This document shows, piece after piece, positions 1 through 8,757 of a DNA stretch of 64,000 nt. Numbering within the stretch: position 1 is the stretch's first letter; each line of letters starts with the position of its first letter. This DNA comes from Neoalteromonas facilis (lineage in GTDB: Bacteria > Pseudomonadota > Gammaproteobacteria > Enterobacterales > Alteromonadaceae): assembly GCF_002807665.1 (NCBI RefSeq), contig NZ_PEAY01000003.1:458103-522102 (forward strand), written 5' to 3'. A program made the position numbers and the translations under genes. The notes under the pieces were generated by a model. The model worked only from the letters and a program-made list of their open reading frames with translations, ran no database searches and had not been told where the DNA came from.

Positions 1-635
1 CAGTCTTGCTCTACAAGCTTAGCAACAACCTCTGCAGCAGTGATATACATTACGTTGCTGTATGCATACTGGGCACGAAAGCTATATTGAGGCGTTAAGA
101 AACGCAGGTTGTTGACTATTTCTGTGCGACTAAAAGACGCTGGTTCTGGCCACAGCATTGCGTCACCTGCAAATGCACCCAATCCGCTGCGATGCGTAAG
201 TAAATCTCGAACCGTCATTTCACGGGTTACGTAAGGATCATACATGCGAAATTCGGGCAAGTGATCGATAACGCGGTCATCCCAATTGAGCTTGCCTTGA
301 GCGACTTGCATTGCGACTGACGTAGCGGTAAAGGCTTTACTGGTTGAAGCTAAACGGAAATAAGTGCTAGCTGTTACGGGTGACAAAGAATTGAGATCGC
401 GGAACCCAAACCCTTTTTGATAGAGCACTTTTTCGCTGTTGACTATAGCTATTGATAGTCCTGGAGTGTTGAACGCTATAAGCGCTCTTGGTATGACGTT
501 TTCTAATGTTGTTTCTAGATTTCTTTTTGCTGTGGTTGGTTTTGCCAGTGCAATTGAAGCGTTAAAAAGTGGCAATGCTACACAGCCTAGAACCAAGCTG
601 AATAATACGTTCTGAATTCTTGTTGAAACGTTCAT
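1..635 (-). CDS. Serine hydrolase, beta-lactamase/PBP4-like family (3' end beyond window)
   Basis: Only the N-terminal 211 or so residues are inside the window; the gene runs off the left edge. Translation from the ATG at 635 gives a hydrophobic N-terminus (residues about 7-26), so the protein is exported; it contains both an ALA-type cleavage site and a VLGC stretch, so lipoprotein or free periplasmic form is open. The class C beta-lactamase-like signature is present: S97-T-S-K100 (nucleophile and general base) and the Y192-S-N194 motif. Family members hydrolyse or transesterify small esters and amides; the substrate cannot be told. The gene stands alone on its own promoter side and is not linked to the minus operon that ends at 970. 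Confidence 0.85.
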   Translation of the reverse strand, partial: MNVSTRIQNVLFSLVLGCVALPLFNASIALAKPTTAKRNLETTLENVIPRALIAFNTPGLSIAIVNSEKVLYQKGFGFRDLNSLSPVTASTYFRLASTSKAFTATSVAMQVAQGKLNWDDRVIDHLPEFRMYDPYVTREMTVRDLLTHRSGLGAFAGDAMLWPEPASFSRTEIVNNLRFLTPQYSFRAQYAYSNVMYITAAEVVAKLVEQD

Positions 636-969
636 GATACGGCCCTTAACTGCTTGCAAAGGGAACATGGATTGGGCTGGATACAACGAACGCCCTTGAA
701 TGTGATCTAGACATGTACTGCATAAATATCGCTCCAATTAGCAATAGTATGGTTGCACTTAGATTGTCTGTCTATTCTCTAAAGCTAAATGTTTTGTCGG
801 TAAAGTCAGTCCGTTAAAAGCAGCATGTGGATCAAAAAAGCACAGCATTGTGCTGTGCTTTGTCAGGAGAATCGATTGCTGCCTCAAATCCAATCAATTT
901 AACATTGGTTAAATGATGATGAGTAATAGATAGATAAACACATAATCGACCGCAGTGTAGTGTGAAATG
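636..969. other. Intergenic stretch: hydrolase promoter side and operon terminator
   Basis: This gap of about 330 bases has no convincing open reading frame. The left half is the upstream region of the serine hydrolase. The right half holds the strong stem-loop at 834-861 that ends the SDR operon. No further repeat or site was recognised. Confidence 0.5.
834..861 (-). terminator. Rho-independent terminator of the 970-4005 operon
   Basis: An 11-bp perfect stem (837-847 with 851-861) closes on a 3-nt loop; on the minus strand it is followed by a run of six T. It lies about 110 bases beyond the SDR stop codon, in the right orientation to end the three-gene minus operon. Confidence 0.8.
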
Positions 970-1719
970 TCAGCTCATTTTAGCCAGCATAGATAGTGGT
1001 GCTATTTTCATTAATCGATAAAAAAGTGCCCATGGCCATGCAGGCACATAGCTGTTTGCCGATTCTTTCTCAATTGCTTTTACGATAGCTTTGCAGCCGG
1101 TCTCTGTATCAACCATAAAAGGCGTGGCTTTCACCTTTTCATTAATTTCGCTTCGAATGAAACCGGGGTGAATGGTGGACACACTTATGGGTGTGTTCAT
1201 CAGGTCAATTCTAATCCCTTCAGTCAGAGACGTTAATGCCGCTTTGGTGGCGGCATAAACTGTCAAAGCTCGACGGAATCCTCGAGCCGCACTTATCGAC
1301 GATATGGTAACCAGGTGGCCTTCATTTTGTTCTCTAAAAATACCGACGGCGGACTCACACTGTGCAAGCGCTGAGACAAAGTTTGTGATGGCCGTTTGTT
1401 TATTGGCGTAAAAATAACCTGTACCAACAGAGGCACCTTTTCCCATACCCGCATTGACGATCACGCGGTCTAATTGTCCAAATTCGTCCCGAAATTCATT
1501 AAAACAGGAAAAAACAGCGTCGTGATCGTCTACATCGAGAGGTTTTACAATCACTGTTATGTTGGGGTTAATCGCCAGCAGTTCCTGTTTCAATTCGTTT
1601 AAACGTTCAATCCGTCGTGCGCAAAGTCCAAGATTGCGCCCCATTTTGGCAAATTCTATTGCCATTCCTCGCCCAAGGCCTGAGCTTGCACCTGTAATAA
1701 TAATATTTTGTCGCTGCAT
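970..1719 (-). CDS. Short-chain dehydrogenase/reductase (SDR)
   Basis: A classical SDR of 249 residues: NAD(P)-binding TGASSGLG at residues 9-16, NAG at 89-91, catalytic serines around 140-143, and Y155-x3-K159. It should oxidise or reduce a hydroxyl/carbonyl group with NAD(P); the substrate is not readable. The frame is open further upstream, but the ATG at 1719 gives the normal SDR N-terminus and lies just after the stop of the preceding gene (1725), so that start was chosen. It is the last gene of a minus operon with an APH-type phosphotransferase and an acyl-CoA dehydrogenase, a trio common in proteobacteria and thought to act on unusual acyl or hydroxyacyl compounds; that role is inference. 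Confidence 0.88.
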   Translation of the reverse strand: MQRQNIIITGASSGLGRGMAIEFAKMGRNLGLCARRIERLNELKQELLAINPNITVIVKPLDVDDHDAVFSCFNEFRDEFGQLDRVIVNAGMGKGASVGTGYFYANKQTAITNFVSALAQCESAVGIFREQNEGHLVTISSISAARGFRRALTVYAATKAALTSLTEGIRIDLMNTPISVSTIHPGFIRSEINEKVKATPFMVDTETGCKAIVKAIEKESANSYVPAWPWALFYRLMKIAPLSMLAKMS

Positions 1720-1724
1720 ATAAA

Positions 1725-2792
1725 TTATCCTGCTGATTTTATAATTTTGTTGCACCGGCGGATCAGGTAATGAACGAAAAACCAATAGTGTTTGTATGCC
1801 GGATTGCGTGTTTGTTTATGATGGTATCGGAAGTAAATTTGCTGCGCGATAGCGGCAAGACGAAATAGTCCATACACTTCGTAGAATGCAAAGTCGCTCG
1901 CCTTGTGTCCTGTTGCGCCACAATAGTAGTCAATTACCTCTTGACGAGACATCATCCCAGGCAAATTAGTGGGTTGCTTACGCGTCGTCTGCATTAGCTT
2001 ATCATCACCCGCTTCAACCCAATACGCCAGCGTATTGCCCAGATCCATAAGGGGGTCACCAATAGTGGCGAGCTCCCAGTCTAAGATTCCAATTATAGTT
2101 GTTGGCTGTTGCGTATCCAAAACAAGGTTATCAAAGCGAAAGTCATTGTGGGTAATACACAAGGCTTCACTGGTCGGCGTGTTTGATTCTAGCCAACTCA
2201 TAACACGTTTTGCTCGAGGGACATTCCACGTGCGAGCTTGTTGGTATCGTTTGCTCCAGCCTTCAATCTGTCTTTGAGTGTAGCCAGCGCCTTTGCCCAG
2301 ATGAGAAAGGCCGGCTTTTTCGTAGTCGACTTTATGTAATGCGACTAAGGTATCGATAGCGTTTTGACATAAGCGTGATACCTCATTTTCCGATAAGTGC
2401 AGGCTTTTTGGTAAGTTACGTCTCGGTATGATGCCGTTAAGCTTCTCCATGACGTAAAAATCACTGCCAATAACTGTAGGGTCTTCACAATAACCATACA
2501 TACTGGGCACCTGTGAGAATACAGGCTTTAAGTCGCGCTGAAGGTCGTGCTCACGTTTCATATCGTGAGCACCTTTAGCTTTTGTGCCGTCTGGGGCTCG
2601 ACGTAAGATCAGTTCTCTATCATCAAACGTCAGACAATAAGTCCAATTCGATACGCCGCCACTGTATTGAGTGACCTTTGGCGTGCCGGTCAGTCCATCA
2701 ACGTGTTGACTTAACCATGGCACCAGTAGCGTTAAATCCAGTTCCTCTCCCTGTCGGACAGTACCTGCCGTATCTATCAGAGGACTAGGCAT
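1725..2792 (-). CDS. APH-family phosphotransferase (ACAD10/11 kinase-domain-like)
   Basis: A 355-residue protein with the aminoglycoside phosphotransferase/choline kinase fold. Visible motifs are the catalytic loop H215-N216-D217 followed by N222, and the metal-binding D238-W with DPLMDLG just after. This subgroup resembles the kinase domain of eukaryotic ACAD10/ACAD11, which in animals phosphorylates 4-hydroxyacyl-CoA as a step in its breakdown. The coupling here supports that reading: the gene overlaps the stop of an acyl-CoA dehydrogenase by 8 bases and is followed by an SDR, so kinase and dehydrogenase domains are separate proteins in one operon. Assignment to the family is firm; the hydroxyacyl-CoA substrate is inference. 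Confidence 0.85.
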   Translation of the reverse strand: MPSPLIDTAGTVRQGEELDLTLLVPWLSQHVDGLTGTPKVTQYSGGVSNWTYCLTFDDRELILRRAPDGTKAKGAHDMKREHDLQRDLKPVFSQVPSMYGYCEDPTVIGSDFYVMEKLNGIIPRRNLPKSLHLSENEVSRLCQNAIDTLVALHKVDYEKAGLSHLGKGAGYTQRQIEGWSKRYQQARTWNVPRAKRVMSWLESNTPTSEALCITHNDFRFDNLVLDTQQPTTIIGILDWELATIGDPLMDLGNTLAYWVEAGDDKLMQTTRKQPTNLPGMMSRQEVIDYYCGATGHKASDFAFYEVYGLFRLAAIAQQIYFRYHHKQTRNPAYKHYWFFVHYLIRRCNKIIKSAG

Positions 2793-4005
2793 AGCGCTTC
2801 AATTCTAGTCGCGTGACCATACCTTTGTGTACTTCATCTGGGCCATCAGCTAGTCGCAATGCGCGAGCCCCGGCAGCAAATCTCGCCAATGGGAAGTCAT
2901 TGCACATTCCAGCTCCACCGTGGATCTGAATCGCCATATCGACCACTTGCTGCAACATATTGGGTACAACAACCTTAATTGCCGATATGTCGACCATGGC
3001 ATGTTTAACGCCGAAATTATCTATTTTCCAAGCTGCATTTAACGTCATTAAACGCGCCTGTTCTATGAGCATTCTCGCGTCAGCAATGCGTTCGCCATTC
3101 CCACCAAGCTTAAGTAATGGTTTACCAAATGCGACCCGCGACAAGCCACGCTTAATGGCAAGTTCTAACGCTTTTTCTGCCATGCCAATGGCGCGCATGC
3201 AATGGTGGATCCTGCCAGGTCCCAATCGACCTTGGGCGATGGCAAAGCCTTTGCCAGGGCCTACTAACAAATTACTGCGGGGGACGCGCACATTTTCAAA
3301 TACCATTTCACCATGACCATAAGGGGCATCGTAGTCACCATAAGCCGTCAGCATACGGTCAATAGTAATCCCAGGTGTGTCGAGTGGTACGATAACCATA
3401 CTATGTTGATTGTGACGGTCATTCTCAGGGTTAGACAGACCCATAAAAATAGTGACTTTAGCATTTGGGTGTCCCAGTCCTGTCGACCACCATTTACGAC
3501 CATTAATGACGATTTCGTCATCGCCGATGGCAATATCAGCTTGCATATTCGTTGCGTCTGATGATGCTACTTGCGGCTCAGTCATACCAAACACTGAGCG
3601 GATCTCGCCATTTAATAACGGTGTCAGCCATTGCGCTTTTTGGGCCTCATCACCAAAGTGATAAAGCACTTCCATATTGCCAGTATCCGGCGCGTTACAG
3701 TTGAATATTTCAGGCGCAAATAAACAGCGTCCCATTTGTTCAGCTAATGGTGCATACTCTAAACAACTTAGTCCTTGGGCTAGTTCATCATCGGGCAAAA
3801 ATAAGTTCCACAATCCTTCAGCTTTTGCTTTTTCTTTTAGCGCTTCTACTTTCGGGTGCAGTTGCCACGTTCGCCAGTCACCATGATTATTGTGCTCATG
3901 CAGGAAGTCATACACTTCATTTTCAATTGGCTCTACATGCGATTGCATAAAGGTTTTGACGCGAGCTAGATAGTCTTCACATCGGGCGCTGTAACTAAAG
4001 TCCAT
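2785..4005 (-). CDS. Acyl-CoA dehydrogenase, ACAD10/11-like
   Basis: A full-length acyl-CoA dehydrogenase of 406 residues: helical N-terminal domain, the middle beta-domain with FGMTEP and RKWWSTG stretches, and the FAD-binding C-terminal domain with QIHGGAG near residue 360. It would be a cytosolic flavoprotein introducing a 2,3 double bond into an acyl-CoA, passing electrons to ETF. It is the first gene of the minus operon; a GAGG ribosome-binding site lies 5-8 bases before the ATG at 4005. Together with the downstream kinase it recalls ACAD10/ACAD11, where both activities are fused. Chain-length preference cannot be read. Confidence 0.9.
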   Translation of the reverse strand: MDFSYSARCEDYLARVKTFMQSHVEPIENEVYDFLHEHNNHGDWRTWQLHPKVEALKEKAKAEGLWNLFLPDDELAQGLSCLEYAPLAEQMGRCLFAPEIFNCNAPDTGNMEVLYHFGDEAQKAQWLTPLLNGEIRSVFGMTEPQVASSDATNMQADIAIGDDEIVINGRKWWSTGLGHPNAKVTIFMGLSNPENDRHNQHSMVIVPLDTPGITIDRMLTAYGDYDAPYGHGEMVFENVRVPRSNLLVGPGKGFAIAQGRLGPGRIHHCMRAIGMAEKALELAIKRGLSRVAFGKPLLKLGGNGERIADARMLIEQARLMTLNAAWKIDNFGVKHAMVDISAIKVVVPNMLQQVVDMAIQIHGGAGMCNDFPLARFAAGARALRLADGPDEVHKGMVTRLELKRYA

Positions 4006-4555
4006 AATAACCTCACGGGTATGCTGAATAGTGTTATAAGGATATTCTATGGATACGGGTTAGTTAAATTACTTGTAATGATAAATGTTCAACGCGAATG
4101 GATTATGAACGCCATAGGATGAGCTTGTTAATTTTTATTTAACTGATTGATAGTTAATGTCATTTAATTTGTGTTGCCGAATATTTTGAGAAGGGTATTT
4201 TTTGAAGTGTCGCATTTGCGACAATTCTCTAGTGGCAGTCCTTAGTATGAACATTGATAAGAACATCAATACTGGGTTCGTTTTAATGCTTCATTTAATT
4301 TCGCTCTGCGTTGGCTTATCTTTTACACGAAAGCTGTTGACCGGATTTCTGAAATTAAAGATAAGGCAGGGCAAATTTGAATGGGTGGTAAAAGTGGAAG
4401 CGTTCATTCATTATCATTCTGACCAATCCTAATAATTGAATTGTTTGATGTTTTCATAAAGAAGTCCTCTTTATGTCAACGTATTTCAGGACGGGACATT
4501 CAAAGACAAAAAAGCCGGCAATGATGCCGGCCTTTTTTTCTTAAAGCATATTCGA
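4006..4555. other. Intergenic stretch, A+T-rich, with terminator at its left-facing end
   Basis: About 550 bases between two minus genes. It contains the acyl-CoA dehydrogenase promoter region and the terminator at 4508-4539. A plus-strand TTG-initiated frame at 4202-4432 (76 codons, one hydrophobic stretch, AAGG about 8 bases before the TTG) is the only candidate gene; it shows no recognisable family and is left uncalled. Confidence 0.45.
4508..4539 (-). terminator. Strong terminator after the PEP-CTERM gene
   Basis: A 7-bp perfect G+C-rich stem (4514-4520 with 4525-4531), 4-nt loop, flanked by a run of six A on one side and seven T on the other, so it can work in both directions. It lies 16 bases beyond the stop of the minus-strand PEP-CTERM gene. 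Confidence 0.88.
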
Positions 4556-5161
4556 TTAAAGCTTTCTGCGAGACATACCTAAGCCAAATAGCACTAGGCC
4601 AAAAAGCGCTAATGTTGAAGGCGTTGGTACTGCAGTGTAAAGGTTTGAAGTAGACAAAACTAAACGATCGCCGCCGTCTACTGAGAATTCAAAGCTGTTA
4701 CCGCCGCTGTTTGAGCCTTCTGCCCAATAAACAACGATTTCGTTTGAACCGACTAGGAAGTTTAAGCCTTCAATTGACATAACATCACCATTTGACCAGC
4801 TGCGTCCCCACCATAGGTCTTCTTCACGTTCAGTCAACAATGAACCGTTCACAAATACTTCTGCACCAAAACCCGCGTCTAAGCCAGCAAAAAGGTTGAA
4901 CAGAATGTCACGCGTGTTAGGCACGGTGATTGTCATTTTGAAAATCGTTTGGTTGTTCGCACTGCCGTTATATAACAGAGTTGCTGTATCGATGCTGTCA
5001 GATGTGATATCACCAGCAGACAAACCCGCCCAGATGGCAGCTAAATCAGCATTAAAAGTACCAACGTTAACATCTGCATGTTCAACGGTAATTAGTGAAG
5101 CCTGCGCACTGAATGAGGTCGCTACAATTAGGCTGAATACTGCAAAAAACTTCTTAAACAC
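4556..5161 (-). CDS. PEP-CTERM sorting domain protein (PTPS variant)
   Basis: A 201-residue exported protein with a signal peptide (residues 1-22) and a C-terminal sorting tail: VPTPSTLALFG, a hydrophobic helix, then RRK at the very end. That three-part tail is the exosortase A recognition signal; here the usual PEP box reads PTP. The middle is a beta-rich domain with no family I recognise. XrtA, encoded 39 kb away at 44308, should cleave it and release or anchor it at the surface with the exopolysaccharide. Start is GTG at 5161, with GGAG seven bases upstream. A sigma-54-type element lies just upstream (5207-5222). The gene is monocistronic with its own terminator. Confidence 0.85.
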   Translation of the reverse strand: MFKKFFAVFSLIVATSFSAQASLITVEHADVNVGTFNADLAAIWAGLSAGDITSDSIDTATLLYNGSANNQTIFKMTITVPNTRDILFNLFAGLDAGFGAEVFVNGSLLTEREEDLWWGRSWSNGDVMSIEGLNFLVGSNEIVVYWAEGSNSGGNSFEFSVDGGDRLVLSTSNLYTAVPTPSTLALFGLVLFGLGMSRRKL

Positions 5162-5206
5162 TCTTTTACTCCAAAATCTTAGAATGTAATTGACTTAACA
5201 GTCCCA

Positions 5207-5222
5207 AGCATTTTTCATGCCT
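5207..5222 (-). promoter_or_regulatory. Candidate sigma-54 (-24/-12) promoter of PEP-CTERM gene
   Basis: On the minus strand the sequence reads AGGCATGAAAAATGCT. Compared with the consensus TGGCACG-N4-TTGCW it keeps the invariant GG and GC with exact spacing and most other bases. It places the transcript start about 35 bases before the GTG start at 5161. Confidence 0.65.
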
Positions 5223-5342
5223 AAAATAATTCTCATATATTACAGTTAATTACAGATGTAGGTTTTTAGAGTGTAAAAATAGCTGACAGAGTGAAAATGC
5301 ACGTTTGCTGTTATGAATTGGTCTTCTTCTCGTTAAGATAAA

Positions 5343-5357
5343 CAGGAGAAACTCCTG
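5343..5357 (-). terminator. Possible weak terminator after tdk
   Basis: A 6-bp stem CAGGAG/CTCCTG with a 3-nt loop starts one base beyond the tdk stop codon. On the minus strand only three T follow directly, so it may be a weak terminator or simply an mRNA-end hairpin. Confidence 0.4.
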
Positions 5358-5358
5358 C

Positions 5359-5937
5359 TTAATCCCAAATTAATGCTTTAAAGTGTTTTCTACACATGGA
5401 TTCGTATCGATCATTTCCACCTATCTGCACTTGCTCGCCTGCGCGCACAGCGTTGCCATGTTCATCCAAGCGAACGACAAAGTTAGCTTTGCGGCCGCAA
5501 TGGCAGACAGTTTTTAATTCAAATAACTTATCGGCCCAAGCAAGCAAGTAGTGGCTACCTTGGAAAGTTTCACCGGCAAAGTCTGTGCGAAGCCCATAGG
5601 CCAACACAGGAATATCCAGCTCATCGACCACATCAATTAAATCTTTCACTTGTTGGCGTGAGAGAAACTGTGCCTCGTCAATGAAAATACAGTCGATGCG
5701 GCCATCTTGCAGTTGTTGTTGAACATCCGCAAATAAATTAGTTTCAGCGTTGAACAATCTTGCTTCTGCTTGCAATCCTATACGCGAGCTGACTTTACCA
5801 ATGCCATAACGATCATCAAAAGCGGCTGTATAAATGAGCGTACGCATGCCGCGTTCTTGGTAGTTATAGGCTGATTGCAGTAACGATGTGGATTTTCCCG
5901 CATTCATCGCGGAATAGTAGAAATAGAGTTGGGCCAT
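5359..5937 (-). CDS. tdk: Thymidine kinase (type II)
   Basis: Phosphorylates thymidine (and deoxyuridine) with ATP in the pyrimidine salvage pathway, in the cytosol. The 192-residue length is typical for the type II enzyme. Visible features are the P-loop around residues 9-17 (SAMNAGKST), the Walker B/catalytic region CIFIDEAQF, and the structural zinc site made of the C-x-C pair in VCHCGRK and the C-x2-H type residues in MCRKHF near the C-terminus. It starts at an ATG immediately followed by the N-terminal AQLYFYYS, standard for the family. It sits alone between the PEP-CTERM gene and fadE; no operon partner. Confidence 0.96.
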   Translation of the reverse strand: MAQLYFYYSAMNAGKSTSLLQSAYNYQERGMRTLIYTAAFDDRYGIGKVSSRIGLQAEARLFNAETNLFADVQQQLQDGRIDCIFIDEAQFLSRQQVKDLIDVVDELDIPVLAYGLRTDFAGETFQGSHYLLAWADKLFELKTVCHCGRKANFVVRLDEHGNAVRAGEQVQIGGNDRYESMCRKHFKALIWD

Positions 5938-6094
5938 GGTCTTTGGTCTTTTTTTTGCAGGGATTATACGGGAAAAGTTTCAACGATCCAGCGAGAGGAG
6001 TTATGCGCCGTAGAATTTGGCTAGCTGGTTTGGCTGTGAACGACACCTCTTCATCGTTTTGCAGTGTTCTCGAGGTTTCGCCAGTGACTTTCGA

Positions 6095-6126
6095 TAAAAA
6101 AACGGCTCTAAATAGAGCCGTTTTTG
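6095..6126 (-). terminator. Terminator of fadE
   Basis: A 9-bp perfect stem (6102-6110 with 6113-6121) with a short AA loop, flanked by A- and T-runs; on the minus strand the T-run follows the stem. It lies about 30 bases after the fadE stop codon. Confidence 0.85.
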
Positions 6127-6148
6127 TTTTTACTTTAACGTGAACTTG

Positions 6149-8392
6149 TTATGCAGCGTTTGCCGCGCTATCCACTTTCGTTTCACCTGGCTGGAGCAGG
6201 TTTAAGTCAAAGTCGAATTCATCAACGCGCACTGCAAGCTTGCGTTTCGCATCATAGCTTAACAAAGCAGCATGCTCGTCTTGCGTCAGCTCACCTTTTT
6301 CTAGCAATGTATTAACCGCATTCTCGAAAGAGATAAACGGTACCACTGGTGCTTTACGCAATGCTTTTTGCACTTTACCCAATAATGGCATAACAGCGTG
6401 CTTCGCTTTAAACGCTTGCTCGTTGATATCGTTACCATCACCAGGTTGAGTAACCACCAAGTGCGTAAGTTGCGCTTTAATACTGCTATCCTGCAATGAA
6501 GCTGCCGCCAACTCTCTCACCAGATCATCAGAAATCTGACTTACTGCTGTTGAGTAGGTGTTGGTTAACATGCGCATCAAGTAACGAGTTGCTGTATTCG
6601 GGAAGTTTCCAATGAAATCAACCAAGGCTTTCTCAGCTTGTTGCAATGACCACTGCACGGCATATTCAAAATAAGGCTGCGCTTGCTTGCGATCTTCTAC
6701 ACGCTGCTCATAGAAGCGGATGGCTGCCATTGAGGCATACAGATAGCTCATGATATCGCCTAAACGGGCAGACAATAGCTCAGCTTTCTTAAGGTCACCG
6801 CCTAATACGAGTAATGATAAGTCAGCAAGAGGAGCAAGTTTCGCTGACAATGCATTTAAACGTTTTTCATACTGACGTACTTCAGGTAAAGCAGATTCAG
6901 TGCTACGAAGGAATGGTAAATACGCGTTAACTTTACTGCGCAGTGCATTCTTAACACTAAACTTAACTGTTTTAGCCAGAACTTTGTTGAATTCGCCATC
7001 GGCTGACTTGTCGTCGCTGTGGATCAAATCAACCATTTCTTTCAAGTGTGGGTGACAACGCATTGCGCCTTGACCGAAGATCATCAGGCTGCGCGTTAGA
7101 ATGTTTGCACCTTCTACTGTGATAGCGATTGGCAATGCTGAGTAACCGCTTGCCAAGGTGTTCTGAGGACCGCGCTGAATGGCTTTACCTGCCTGAACGT
7201 CCATGGCCGAGTTCAATACGTCGCGACCTAATTCAGTCATGTGGTACTTGGCCATCGCTGTGATAACAGAAGGCTTCAAACCTAAACCTAATGCTTCGGT
7301 GGTTAGTACACGCATAGACTCGAGTAGGAACGTTTTACCAGCAATGTCTGCAAGCTTGTCTTGGATACCTTCAAAACGACCGATTGGTACACCGAATTGT
7401 TCGCGTACAAATGAGTATTCAGCGGTAGACTTAAATGCTGATTGTGCTGACGCAACGCCCATCGCTGGTAATGAAATACCTCGACCTGCGCCAAGACAGC
7501 TTACCAACATCTGCCAACCACGACCGATGTTCTTTTGGCCACCAATGATGAAATCCATTGGGATGAATACGTTCTCACCACGGGTAGTGCCGTTGTAAAA
7601 ACGCACGCCCATTGGATCATGGCGGTTGCCCAATTCAACACCAGGGTGATCTTTTGGCAGAAGCGCACAGGTGATACCAAGTTCAACTTTGTCACCCAGT
7701 AATCCATTTGGATCAAATACTTTAAAGGCAAGGCCTAATACTGTCGCAATTGGCGCAAGGGTGATGTAACGCTTGTCCCAGGTTACCGACAAACCAATAA
7801 CTTCTTCGCCGTTATATTCACCTTTTGTAACTATCGCCGCATCAGGAATAGAACCTGCGTCTGAGCCCGCTTCTGGACTGGTTAGGGCAAAACAAGGAAT
7901 GTCTTGACCTACCGCCAGACGCGGTAACCAGTAGTTCTGTTGCTCTTCTGTGCCATAGTGCATTAATAACTCACCAGGACCCAGAGAGTTAGGGACCATA
8001 ACGGTTACCGCAATGGCGCCGCTTTTCGCTGCTATAGTCGCTACGATAGTAGAGTTTGCATATGGACTGAATTCAAGACCACCAAATTTCTTTGGAATGA
8101 TCATTGAGAAGAATTTGTTCTCACCAAGGAACGTAAGAATTTCTTGTGGAATATGGTCGCTGTTTTGCAATTCAAAATCATCAACCATCGCCATTAACGT
8201 TTTAACAGGGCCATCAAGGAAAGCCTGTTCGTCGGCGCTAAGCGTCGCTTTTGGAATGTTACGTAGTACCTGCATGTCAGGTTTACCACGATAAATCGAT
8301 GATTCAATCCAAACATCACCCGCGTCAAGCGCTTCTTGCTCGGTTATTGAAATTGGAGGTAATACTTTTTTTAAGCTTGTTCTGATGCTCAT
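6149..8392 (-). CDS. fadE: Acyl-CoA dehydrogenase FadE (soluble-start form)
   Basis: First step of fatty-acid beta-oxidation: FAD-dependent oxidation of acyl-CoA to trans-2-enoyl-CoA. The 747-residue protein aligns by eye along almost all of E. coli FadE: PNSLGPGELL, CFALTSPEAGSDAG, WDKRYITLAPIATVLGLAF, and AITVEGANILTRS with the catalytic glutamate, followed by the FadE-specific C-terminal helical domain. It lacks the roughly 70-residue membrane-spanning N-terminus of the E. coli enzyme and begins at the equivalent of the first soluble segment. A GTG two codons upstream is also possible; the ATG at 8392 was chosen because of GAG five bases before it. A FadR-like operator lies at 8404-8420. 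Single gene with its own terminator. Confidence 0.92.
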   Translation of the reverse strand: MSIRTSLKKVLPPISITEQEALDAGDVWIESSIYRGKPDMQVLRNIPKATLSADEQAFLDGPVKTLMAMVDDFELQNSDHIPQEILTFLGENKFFSMIIPKKFGGLEFSPYANSTIVATIAAKSGAIAVTVMVPNSLGPGELLMHYGTEEQQNYWLPRLAVGQDIPCFALTSPEAGSDAGSIPDAAIVTKGEYNGEEVIGLSVTWDKRYITLAPIATVLGLAFKVFDPNGLLGDKVELGITCALLPKDHPGVELGNRHDPMGVRFYNGTTRGENVFIPMDFIIGGQKNIGRGWQMLVSCLGAGRGISLPAMGVASAQSAFKSTAEYSFVREQFGVPIGRFEGIQDKLADIAGKTFLLESMRVLTTEALGLGLKPSVITAMAKYHMTELGRDVLNSAMDVQAGKAIQRGPQNTLASGYSALPIAITVEGANILTRSLMIFGQGAMRCHPHLKEMVDLIHSDDKSADGEFNKVLAKTVKFSVKNALRSKVNAYLPFLRSTESALPEVRQYEKRLNALSAKLAPLADLSLLVLGGDLKKAELLSARLGDIMSYLYASMAAIRFYEQRVEDRKQAQPYFEYAVQWSLQQAEKALVDFIGNFPNTATRYLMRMLTNTYSTAVSQISDDLVRELAAASLQDSSIKAQLTHLVVTQPGDGNDINEQAFKAKHAVMPLLGKVQKALRKAPVVPFISFENAVNTLLEKGELTQDEHAALLSYDAKRKLAVRVDEFDFDLNLLQPGETKVDSAANAA

Positions 8393-8403
8393 TTTCACTC
8401 ATC

Positions 8404-8420
8404 CGCTCATCTGACCAGTT
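8404..8420 (-). promoter_or_regulatory. Candidate FadR operator upstream of fadE
   Basis: On the minus strand: AACTGGTCAGATGAGCG, 12 bases before the fadE ATG. It matches the left half of the FadR consensus (AACTGGTCNGACNTGTT) fully and resembles the E. coli fadD operator (AGCTGGTATGATGAGTT) at 12 of 17 positions. Binding here would block fadE when long-chain acyl-CoA is low. The right half is degenerate, so it is a candidate only. Confidence 0.45.
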
Positions 8421-8757
8421 GTGATTACATACTACTCCAATTTTCTAGAAGATCAAAACTTGCTAATGAATTGATCACCATTTGTTATCAAAAAATGAAC
8501 GAAATTAAATATAAGTTGTTGATTTTTAATAAATGTGTCCGTATGAAATAAAATACGCAAGTATTGCTGCTGATACCTATTTGTGAAGTTTTGTTTACGC
8601 ATTAGAGGGCTTAAGTAACAAAAAGGTCTAAATCCTTACACCCTTGCTGCATGCTAAATACCAAATAAGCAGTAAAAGCTCAGCATAATTGGACTTATGC
8701 CGTTATTATTAATAGATAAATTTAATGCGTGGTTTGCACTTTCTGAAGGAGATCAGA
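8421..8757. other. Divergent intergenic stretch between fadE and envelope trio
   Basis: About 340 A+T-rich bases carrying the promoters of two divergent transcription units. No reading frame is convincing. AAGGAG at 8746-8751 is the ribosome-binding site of the next gene. No further operator was recognised beyond the FadR-like site next to fadE. Confidence 0.5.

Noticed and set aside
4202-4432. 76-codon TTG-initiated frame on the plus strand with AAGG upstream
   Set aside because: No recognisable family, TTG start, composition like the surrounding A+T-rich spacer. Could be a small membrane protein but cannot be supported.
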